Position numbers and translations under genes: made by a program. Shown one piece after another: positions 1-6,436 of a stretch of DNA of 64,000 bases (position 1 is its first letter; each line of letters opens with the position of its first letter). The stretch comes from an uncultured Sphingomonadaceae bacterium. GTDB lineage: Bacteria > Pseudomonadota > Alphaproteobacteria > Sphingomonadales > Sphingomonadaceae. The stretch spans positions 434,001 through 498,000 of the forward strand of contig CANMBD010000002.1 in NCBI GenBank assembly GCA_947495985.1. Reading direction: 5' to 3'. The notes under the pieces were generated by a model. It saw nothing but the letters and a program-made list of their open reading frames with translations, did no database searches and had not been told where the DNA came from.

Positions 1-1
1 A

Positions 2-154
2 GTTACCGCGAAAATAACCGGCAAAGCACCGGCGCTGGAAGATGTTCGACAATCAGTCACCAATGATTGGCAGGCCGCACAAACAGCGCGTTTGGAGGAA
101 GCTGCCTTTGACAAATATCGCAAGCAATATGATATCAAAGTTTCTGGCCGGTAA
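2..154 (+). CDS. C-terminal end of a PpiC-type peptidyl-prolyl isomerase (partial)
   Basis: An open frame enters from the left edge and ends in TAA at 152-154, giving about 50 residues. It contains a charged helix with the pattern LEDVRQSV...W...A...RLEEAAFDKYRKQYDI, then KVSGR. This resembles the C-terminal tail of the periplasmic parvulin-type isomerases that commonly precede HupE/UreJ-like membrane proteins. The stop codon overlaps the start of the next gene (TAATG), so the two are translationally coupled. The catalytic domain lies outside the window, so the name rests on the tail and the neighbour only. Confidence 0.55.
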   Translation, partial: VTAKITGKAPALEDVRQSVTNDWQAAQTARLEEAAFDKYRKQYDIKVSGR

Positions 155-1152
155 TGAAGACCTGCCTGCTCGCCATTGCCTGTTTCGTCGGCCTGTTTTG
201 GGCATCTCACGCCCATGCCGATGAGCTGCGCCCCGCTTATGTGGAGCTGAACCAGATATCTCAGGGCGAGTGGTCCGTTCTGTGGAAGGCGTCCGCGCGC
301 TCCAGATTGGGCCGCACGGGGGAAGTCATAATTCCTGTATCCTGTACCCTTGTTGGCGAAGCCGAACGGCGCTTTGCAGCATCCAACATATTGACCCGCC
401 AAACATTAAAATGTTCCGGCTCTATTGCCGGGCAGTCCATTGGACTTAAAGGTCTGGAGCTCGCCACAACTGATGCGCTGGTCCGGATCGCACCGCTTGA
501 TGAAGAAACGCAAACATTGCGCCTGACACCCGACGCACCGATTGCCACAATCGTTCGGGAGGAAGCGATCGCCAATGTCGCATGGACCTACACCATCATT
601 GGGATTGAGCATATTGTGTTCGGTTTTGATCATCTGCTATTCGTGCTGGCGCTTGTCCTTTTGCTGAAAGGCGGCTGGCTGGTCGCCAAAACGGTGACCG
701 CTTTTACCATTGCACACAGCATCACCCTGATCGGCTCCACCCTGGGCTATCTGTCCCTGCCCTCGCAGCCCGTCGAGGCGATAATTGCCCTGTCGATCAT
801 TTTCCTCGCGGTTGAAATCGTCAAAGCACAAAGGGATGATGAAACCCACGGGCCGCGTCTGTCGGAACGCTTCCCGTGGATTGTCGCCTTCCTCTTCGGT
901 TTGCTCCACGGCTTTGGTTTTGCAGGCGCGTTGGCTGAAATCGGATTGCCGCAGGATGATGTGCCAATGGCGCTGCTCACATTCAATCTGGGTGTTGAAA
1001 TCGGACAATTGATCATCGTTGCGATTGCCTTTGCTGTGTTGGCTTTGATCCGCCGCTTTCAGCAATCATGGCTACAACCCGCCAAGACAGCGACCTCCTA
1101 TGCCATCGGCATCATCGCCACCTATTGGTTTGTCGAACGGATGATCGCCTGA
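154..1152 (+). CDS. HupE/UreJ family membrane protein
   Basis: A 332-residue protein with a clear signal peptide (residues 1-22, ending SHAHA), a soluble region of about 120 residues, and then a multi-span membrane half. The membrane half starts with the family signature GIEHIVFGFDHLLFVLALVLLL-like (around residues 148-170), and conserved His residues recur later (IAHS, LLHGFGFAG). The HupE/UreJ_2 family is linked to metal, especially nickel or cobalt, transport, but many members of this long form have no proven substrate. The ATG overlaps the stop of the upstream isomerase-like gene, so the two probably form one operon whose product acts at the envelope. Substrate unknown. Confidence 0.8.
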   Translation: MKTCLLAIACFVGLFWASHAHADELRPAYVELNQISQGEWSVLWKASARSRLGRTGEVIIPVSCTLVGEAERRFAASNILTRQTLKCSGSIAGQSIGLKGLELATTDALVRIAPLDEETQTLRLTPDAPIATIVREEAIANVAWTYTIIGIEHIVFGFDHLLFVLALVLLLKGGWLVAKTVTAFTIAHSITLIGSTLGYLSLPSQPVEAIIALSIIFLAVEIVKAQRDDETHGPRLSERFPWIVAFLFGLLHGFGFAGALAEIGLPQDDVPMALLTFNLGVEIGQLIIVAIAFAVLALIRRFQQSWLQPAKTATSYAIGIIATYWFVERMIA

Positions 1153-1158
1153 GCGGGT

Positions 1159-1536
1159 CTAGCCGCGCACATCATCTATTTGAGCGACGCGCAGTTCGAT
1201 CTTTTTGAGCTCACCCAAAATAGTAAGTGTGTTCATCCGGTCGAATAGCCACATTTTCAGCAGGCCGATGGCAATGAACGAAATGATACAGCCCGCCGAC
1301 CATAAGATGGTTTCGCGTACTTCCACTGCTTCAATCGCCTGCCATCCGCAGAAAAAAGCCAATATGACGAAGCCCAGTGTGTAGAGGCCCATCAAATAGG
1401 ACCAGAAACGCATCGGCCCCTGAAAGGCGGTGCCCAGTTGTTCGAACAGTCCGCGCCCATCTTCCAGATCTTCCAAAAACGCTCGGTCATCGGCGCTGAG
1501 TGAGGCGCCAAGCTTATCATCAAATTTTGTCATCAT
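1159..1536 (-). CDS. DUF6768-like small membrane protein, partner of the sigma factor
   Basis: A 125-residue protein. The N-terminal about 45 residues are acidic and soluble (DDKLGASLSADDRAFLEDLE). Two hydrophobic segments follow (around 46-68 and 78-97), then an amphipathic tail (LGELKKIELRVAQID). The layout matches the DUF6768 proteins I recall beside sigma-70-like regulators. The start overlaps the sigma stop (ATGA), so the two are co-translated. An anti-sigma or sensor role is inferred only from position and topology; no zinc anti-sigma motif is visible. Confidence 0.6.
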   Translation of the reverse strand: MMTKFDDKLGASLSADDRAFLEDLEDGRGLFEQLGTAFQGPMRFWSYLMGLYTLGFVILAFFCGWQAIEAVEVRETILWSAGCIISFIAIGLLKMWLFDRMNTLTILGELKKIELRVAQIDDVRG

Positions 1537-2090
1537 GTTTCTCCTTCATTTGGTTCGTCATCCAGCGCTGCCTTTAACTGTCGGCGCGCATGAAACAGTC
1601 GGGATTTTGCTGTGCCAATTGCCGTACCCGCTACCTCGGCAATCTCCTTGATCGTCAGGCCTTCACCAAAATAGAGCAGAGCCGCCATCCGGTGGTCATC
1701 GCTCAAACGATCAAAGGCTTGATCAATGGTAACCTTATCTTCGCCGCGCGGCGCTACGGAAATGTCCGCATCTTCAACTGCAACGGCATGAAGGCTTCTT
1801 TGCTTTTGGTTCTTGCTTATCTGATCTGCGCATTTGCGGTGCAAGATCGTGTAAGCCCATGCCGGGAATCGGGAGGGATTGCGCAATCTGCTCCACCCTT
1901 TGCAAATGCCGCTCCACGCCTCCTGGACTGCAACACGCGCCTGTTCCTCATCGCGCAAGAGCCGATAGGCCGTCCGCATCAAGCGCGGATGCCATCTTGC
2001 CGCCAATCGTTCGCCCGCGTGCCGGTCCCCGGCCTGAATCCGGGTCAGCAACAGCTCGTCATAAATCCGCTCGGTTTCGCTGTAACGCAT
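1533..2090 (-). CDS. ECF-type sigma-70 family RNA polymerase sigma factor
   Basis: About 185 residues with both ECF domains. Sigma-2 contains AYRLLRDEEQARVAVQEAW and the WAYTILHRKCAD stretch. Sigma-4 contains FDRLSDDHRMAALLYFGEGLTIKEIAEV followed by GTAKSRLFHARRQLK, the -35-binding helix-turn-helix. I chose the second in-frame ATG (2090), because AGG lies six bases before it; the first ATG (2096) has the AGG touching it. The gene is followed with a 4-bp overlap by a two-helix membrane protein that may control it. I found no convincing EcfG (GGAAC...CGTT) promoter in the 100 bases upstream. Confidence 0.85.
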   Translation of the reverse strand: MRYSETERIYDELLLTRIQAGDRHAGERLAARWHPRLMRTAYRLLRDEEQARVAVQEAWSGICKGWSRLRNPSRFPAWAYTILHRKCADQISKNQKQRSLHAVAVEDADISVAPRGEDKVTIDQAFDRLSDDHRMAALLYFGEGLTIKEIAEVAGTAIGTAKSRLFHARRQLKAALDDEPNEGET

Positions 2091-2190
2091 AGACATCCTG
2101 ATGGCCTTTACTCCTATAGTCGGAGCAAAGCGCCAAAAGGTTCATTCTGCAATTTAATGATGCAGAGATTTTTCTGATGGAGAAGGTAAA

Positions 2191-3123
2191 CTAGCCTGCG
2201 GGCGGTCTGTGTGCACTGTCTGACCAGTCCTGCCGGGCAGCCCATTGTTCCAGCGTTTCAAACTCGACCTCAGGCAGCCGTTGCTGCATGAAATCGGTAT
2301 TGACCCAGAATGGCTTTGTCTCTGCCTTGTTATTATATTCATAGAATGCAGCAATGCCAGCGGACATCGTCTCGCGATTTTCTTCCGGCACATCATCACC
2401 AAAAGCGCCCACTAACAGGTCGCCAAATTCTGTCGGCGTGCACGGATCATATTTAATCTCACGGCCAAAGACTTTTGATAATATTTCGGCAACCTGTGGC
2501 GGTTTGATACGCTGCGGCCCGCCGATATTCAGCCAAGACCCTTCAAAGTCCGGGCGATCCATTGCTGCAACCATGCATTTTCCTACATCATCCAGACTGA
2601 TCCAATTTGCTTCGAGATGCGCCTCATGCGGATAAACATAACGGCTTTCGTTCACGATGAATGGCCGGGCCCAATTGGTCAGCAAATTGTCCATGAACAG
2701 CACCGAACCAAAGACGGTCGCAGGCACGCCCGAACGGAAAATCGAATTTACCGCGATGGTATTATTGCCATAAGTAAACGGATCACCGGGACGTTCCGGG
2801 ATCCAGCTTGACGTATTCCAGATAAAGCGCTTGCCGCCCGCTTTTTGGACGGCAGCAGCAACGCGGCCGGTTAAAGTCGCCCGGTCCTCGCGGGCTTGCA
2901 GGGGGTGCGTATAAAAAACCGCATCGGAGCCTTCAAAAGCTGGGACCCAGGTGTCCTCATCATAAAGATCAAAAATCCGCGCTTCATCGGCGACATTGCT
3001 CCCGCCCAAATCAGGCGTTTCGCTCCGTGACAGTGCTCGTACCCTGTGGCCCGTTGCGCCCAGTTGTCTAATTTGTGCCAATCCCTGACGCCCGGTTGCG
3101 CCGACCACTGATACCAATGCCAT
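2191..3123 (-). CDS. NmrA-like NAD(P)-binding oxidoreductase
   Basis: About 310 residues starting MALVSVVGATGRQGLAQ, a Rossmann fold with the GATGRQG dinucleotide loop typical of atypical short-chain dehydrogenases of the NmrA/isoflavone-reductase group. The substrate-side region (NTSSWIPERPGDP, then VFGSVLFMDNLL) lacks a canonical YxxxK, as is common in this group. The start at 3123 is supported by AGGAGG at 3131-3136; a longer open frame to 3180 has no such site. It lies in a same-strand run with the SDR (83 bp upstream) and NTF2-like genes. Substrate not predictable. Confidence 0.75.
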   Translation of the reverse strand: MALVSVVGATGRQGLAQIRQLGATGHRVRALSRSETPDLGGSNVADEARIFDLYDEDTWVPAFEGSDAVFYTHPLQAREDRATLTGRVAAAVQKAGGKRFIWNTSSWIPERPGDPFTYGNNTIAVNSIFRSGVPATVFGSVLFMDNLLTNWARPFIVNESRYVYPHEAHLEANWISLDDVGKCMVAAMDRPDFEGSWLNIGGPQRIKPPQVAEILSKVFGREIKYDPCTPTEFGDLLVGAFGDDVPEENRETMSAGIAAFYEYNNKAETKPFWVNTDFMQQRLPEVEFETLEQWAARQDWSDSAHRPPAG

Positions 3124-3206
3124 CTCGAATCCTCCTTTATATTTAATCGGGAGGCTAGTCGCACTGGCACCTCTGCCCAATGCTCCATTTTATCAGGACA
3201 TTAGTG

Positions 3207-3980
3207 TTAGGATGCCTGCTCGATCAGCATCGCCTGCCATCTTTGCATGCCCGAAATCCAGCGCTCCGGGTCGCTGCCCTTTTGCTTGATATAGTCGGCC
3301 ACTTGCGGATGCGGCAGGATTAAAAAGCGTTCTTCTTCAATGGCATCCAATGTGATCTGCGCGACGGCTTCGGCTGTCAGCATACCGTCTTTCGCTACCG
3401 TCGATGTATCAATATCGGCCGTCATTGCCGTTGCCACGCCTTGCGGACAAAGCACCGATACTTTCAGCCCGTCATCTCCATGAGTGATCGCAAGCCATTC
3501 GGCAAAACTGACTGCCGCATGTTTGGTGACGGAATAAGGCGCTGATCCGATTTGTGCGAGCAGGCCGGCTGCAGAGGCCGTGCTCAAAATATACCCACCA
3601 CCGCGCGCCAGCATTTTTGGCACCAGCATACGGGCGGCACGAATATGCGCGAGGACATTAATGTCCCAGATTTTCTGCCAGCCATCGTCGCCGACCTCGA
3701 CACCGCCCTCCATGATGATCCCGGCGTTGGACACGAACAGGTCAATTGGACCAATGTCCCGCTCGACCGTCTCGATAAGAGTTGTGATATCAGCTTCCAA
3801 AGACACATCCGTCTGTACCGCAGTTCCGTCGATGTCAGAGGCAACGGCTTGCGCGCCCGCCACGTCCCGGTCGGCACATACAACATGCTTGGCGCCCGCT
3901 GCGGCAAAACGCCGCGCCATAGCAGCCCCGATACCGCTTGCGGCTCCCGTGATAACGATGATTTTGTCTTTGAGATTCAT
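3207..3980 (-). CDS. Short-chain dehydrogenase/reductase (classical SDR)
   Basis: 257 residues with all classical SDR marks: the glycine-rich loop GAASGIGAAMA (residues 12-22), NAG at the end of beta-4, catalytic Ser in STASAAG and YSVTK (YxxxK) for catalysis. The C-terminal part (ALCPQGV-like segment, then long helices) gives no firm substrate. It is the middle gene of the minus-strand run that begins with the NTF2-like gene (4444) and continues into the NmrA-like gene, suggesting one small oxidation/reduction operon under the divergent promoter near 4500. Confidence 0.85.
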   Translation of the reverse strand: MNLKDKIIVITGAASGIGAAMARRFAAAGAKHVVCADRDVAGAQAVASDIDGTAVQTDVSLEADITTLIETVERDIGPIDLFVSNAGIIMEGGVEVGDDGWQKIWDINVLAHIRAARMLVPKMLARGGGYILSTASAAGLLAQIGSAPYSVTKHAAVSFAEWLAITHGDDGLKVSVLCPQGVATAMTADIDTSTVAKDGMLTAEAVAQITLDAIEEERFLILPHPQVADYIKQKGSDPERWISGMQRWQAMLIEQAS

Positions 3981-4063
3981 AAATCCGATGTCCTGTTCAA
4001 ACTGTTTCTCAGGACGTTAGAGGATGGCTTCGGAAATAAACAGACCGCGATTGGCTTTTCTGA

Positions 4064-4444
4064 TCAAGCCGGTTCAACAACTTGCCAGGCGGTTGCACTG
4101 TCATAGACAAACCGCTCTTTCATGATGCCATCACCGGACCAGATCTGATGAGAAATTTCATTGAGCCTGCGCGTCACACCTTGCTTGTCCGTTGCATCAA
4201 ATGTCCACATGATCATCACGTCATCACCATCCACCAGCACCGTTTCAGGTGGATGTGTTTTCATCTCTTGCAATCGGCCCATCGCCTGCTTTTCATGTGC
4301 AATTAGATTGTCGCGGCCGCGGCGTGGCGGCTCGCAATTTTCCTGCATCGTTGCATCTGCATGGTAAAAATCTTTTATGGCCTCAGCATGATCCCCATGC
4401 ACCACGGCGTCAATAAACTGCTGAACTCTCTTGCGGCTTGGCAT
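4064..4444 (-). CDS. SnoaL/NTF2-like small protein
   Basis: A 126-residue single-domain protein with the SnoaL/NTF2 cone-fold pattern: an N-terminal helix (VQQFIDAVVHGDHAEAIKDFYHADATMQ), a GRDNLIAHEKQ segment, then strands rich in WTFDA and the C-terminal RFVYDSATAWQVV. Start at 4444 (MPSRKRVQQF) chosen because GAAAGG lies just upstream. Such proteins act as isomerases, cyclases or dehydratases of small hydrophobic molecules, or merely bind them. It is the first gene of the minus-strand run after the palindromic control region, probably serving the same pathway as the SDR and NmrA-like enzymes. Confidence 0.75.
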   Translation of the reverse strand: MPSRKRVQQFIDAVVHGDHAEAIKDFYHADATMQENCEPPRRGRDNLIAHEKQAMGRLQEMKTHPPETVLVDGDDVMIMWTFDATDKQGVTRRLNEISHQIWSGDGIMKERFVYDSATAWQVVEPA

Positions 4445-4499
4445 TACGAACCTTTCATTCCCAATCTCTCCGCCCAATCATAGCGGCGTTTTTTTCATG

Positions 4500-4540
4500 T
4501 TGACAATTTTATCTACATCTAATTACTACATATATGTAGT
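4500..4540. promoter_or_regulatory. Divergent control region with a 16-bp perfect palindrome
   Basis: The 117-bp gap between the NTF2-like gene and the amidohydrolase holds TTGACA at 4500-4505 (a consensus -35 for the plus strand). A perfect 16-bp palindrome, ACTACATATATGTAGT, lies at 4525-4540, where the -10 or start site would be (TTACTA at 4523-4528 is a possible -10 at 17 bp). A repressor bound there would block the amidohydrolase promoter and probably the divergent one. No regulator gene is adjacent, so the binding protein is unknown. Confidence 0.5.
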
Positions 4541-4561
4541 TTATTGCAAGAGGAGATTGAT

Positions 4562-5374
4562 ATGGGCGCGATTGATGTCTGGGCGCAGATGACAACGGAG
4601 CGGATGGCCAAGGCTCCATGGCTGGAGACCTTGCTGCGGTGGACAGGTCAGTCTGGAGACCCCCTCATCCCGTCTACCGAATCCACCTTGCGGGCGATGG
4701 ATGCGGCGGGCGTGGATATCTCTCTTTTGTCGGCCTGGCATGGACCGCAAGGCTCTCTGATCAGCAATGAGGAAGTAAGCGATCAAATCAACAGCGCGCC
4801 GGATCGGTTTCGCGGCCTCGCGACCGTTGATCTCAGCAATCCGATGCAGGCCGTCCGGGATATCCGCAAATGGGTGGACGGTGAAAAATTTGTCGGCGTT
4901 CGTGTAGTGCCATGGCTGTGGGATCTTCCGCCCAATGACCGCCGTTATTATCCCGTTTATGCAGCCTGTGTTGATCTTGGCGTACCGTTCTGCACGCAGG
5001 TCGGGCATACCGGGCCGCTGCTGCGGTCAGAAACGGGGCGACCCATTCCCTATCTTGAAGATGTTTTGCTGGACTTTCCGGAATTAATTGTGGTGGGCGG
5101 CCATGTCGGCTTTCCGTGGATTGACGAGCTGACATCGCTAACCATCAAGTTCCCAAATTTCCATGTCGATACGTCGGCTTATGCCGTTCATCGTCTTCCT
5201 GGTGACTTTGTCAGATTCATGAAGGGGATCGGGTCCAAGCGGGTAATGTTCGGAACGAACTGGCCCATGCTTTCTCCAGAACAGTGCCTGCAGCATCTGG
5301 ATCAGCTCGGCCTCTCCCGCGAACAAGAGGACGCCTTTCTGTTTGGCAATGCCCGCCGCGTGTTCAATCTCTAA
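4562..5374 (+). CDS. Amidohydrolase-fold (ACMSD-like) protein with altered metal site
   Basis: 270 residues with the amidohydrolase_2 TIM-barrel layout: start strand AIDVW, GVDISLLS, FRGLATVDL, VGVRVVPW, TQVGHTGP, GGHVGFPWIDE, and the final FGTNWPM. Start chosen at 4562 after AAGAGGAGATTG. Two usual metal or catalytic positions differ: the N-terminal HxH is replaced by IDVWAQ, and the terminal SDxP-type aspartate is replaced by Asn (GTNWP). The two later His (HTGP, GGHVG) remain. It may use another metal arrangement or no metal, or act as a hydratase, decarboxylase or binding protein. Divergent from the SDR run, probably the same pathway. Confidence 0.75.
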   Translation: MGAIDVWAQMTTERMAKAPWLETLLRWTGQSGDPLIPSTESTLRAMDAAGVDISLLSAWHGPQGSLISNEEVSDQINSAPDRFRGLATVDLSNPMQAVRDIRKWVDGEKFVGVRVVPWLWDLPPNDRRYYPVYAACVDLGVPFCTQVGHTGPLLRSETGRPIPYLEDVLLDFPELIVVGGHVGFPWIDELTSLTIKFPNFHVDTSAYAVHRLPGDFVRFMKGIGSKRVMFGTNWPMLSPEQCLQHLDQLGLSREQEDAFLFGNARRVFNL

Positions 5375-5389
5375 CCGGTATCCAAGGCA

Positions 5390-6436
5390 TTATGGATAAA
5401 GATTCAAAGACTTGCGAATAGAGTCCCACGACAGGAATTTGAAATTCTGCGTGCCTTCACCATTGTCACCATCCTGTGCAACAAAAAGCCCGCCGGGATA
5501 GTCCGGGCCAAAATCGCCGAGGATCAGCTCGATGCCATCCGTATCTGATGTCGTGTCTATGACACCATCTTCGACCGCAAAACGCGCACGAAACGCACCG
5601 CTTTCAAGATCATAAATCGCGTAGCTGTTGTCGCCCTGGCTCGACGCCAGCAAATAGCCGCCGGATGCACCCTCCGGAGCCAACGCCAGCCCCTCGACAT
5701 CAGCGGTCAATTCACCCGCCTTCAGCACGGCAAACTGTACCGGTTCAGGCGCGTCTTGCTTGAGATCAAACGACCAGATTCCAACATTTTCTTCGCCGAC
5801 ATAGAGCATGCCCGTGCGATCATCGACGACGCAGCCTTCAGGCTGTGTTGCCAGTCTGAAAGTGCGGTTTACATCAACAGTCGGCATGGCTTTTGAAATC
5901 CCGACAGACATATCGATGATACTGCCTTCTTTGGTCACGATGAAAGCACGCAAATCGCTATCGTCCAACAGGCCAAAGCAGAACCCATATGCTTCGCCCG
6001 TGCCCACTGCGATATTGGTCAGTTCGTTCAATTTTATGTTTTCGCTATCCAGCGTGTAGAGCGCGAGCCGAGGTTGCGTGCGATCACTACGATCACTGGC
6101 ACCGACCAGGATCACGTCACCGGATGCAGAAGATACCGTTCTGATGTCGATATTATTTACAGCATCAACTGCAAGGAACGATTTTTGTTGTCCCTTCAGG
6201 TCATAAATATGGATGCCGGCCTTTTTGTCCGTCCCAATGATCAGGCTCTGCGCTGGATCGTTCGGATTCCGCCAGATGGAAGGGTCATCGGCCGCATCAT
6301 CACCGACCGTGCCAACGCTTTCGGTTTCCGCGACAGCAGGCACAGCGGTAATATCCAGACTTGGAGCCGCCTGTTCGCTGCAAGCACCAGCGAAGAAACA
6401 GCCGCCGACCAAAAGGGCTTTTCCCAACCGCCGCAT
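5390..6436 (-). CDS. Beta-propeller phytase (BPP), lipoprotein
   Basis: 348 residues. The N-terminal signal ends in a lipobox (FFAGACS), so it is probably a lipoprotein. The mature part shows beta-propeller phytase features: DDAADDPSIWRNP (calcium and phosphate site region), IIGTDKKAGIHIYDL, GEAYGFCFGL, PEGCVVDD and the terminal DGIEL...GGLFVAQDGDNGEGTQNFK. BPPs release phosphate stepwise from calcium-phytate. It overlaps the upstream TonB-dependent receptor stop by one base (TGATG), so it is second in a two-gene operon that also carries a candidate Pho box. Length is normal for single-domain BPP. Confidence 0.92.
   Translation of the reverse strand: MRRLGKALLVGGCFFAGACSEQAAPSLDITAVPAVAETESVGTVGDDAADDPSIWRNPNDPAQSLIIGTDKKAGIHIYDLKGQQKSFLAVDAVNNIDIRTVSSASGDVILVGASDRSDRTQPRLALYTLDSENIKLNELTNIAVGTGEAYGFCFGLLDDSDLRAFIVTKEGSIIDMSVGISKAMPTVDVNRTFRLATQPEGCVVDDRTGMLYVGEENVGIWSFDLKQDAPEPVQFAVLKAGELTADVEGLALAPEGASGGYLLASSQGDNSYAIYDLESGAFRARFAVEDGVIDTTSDTDGIELILGDFGPDYPGGLFVAQDGDNGEGTQNFKFLSWDSIRKSLNLYP

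Noticed and set aside
1590..2177. Plus-strand frame over the sigma factor gene
   Set aside because: Antisense to a clear sigma-2/sigma-4 protein, and no start signal of quality.
4562..5374. Considered as a pseudogene because metal ligands are missing
   Set aside because: The frame is intact, has a strong Shine-Dalgarno and keeps the barrel pattern. A divergent subgroup is more likely than decay.
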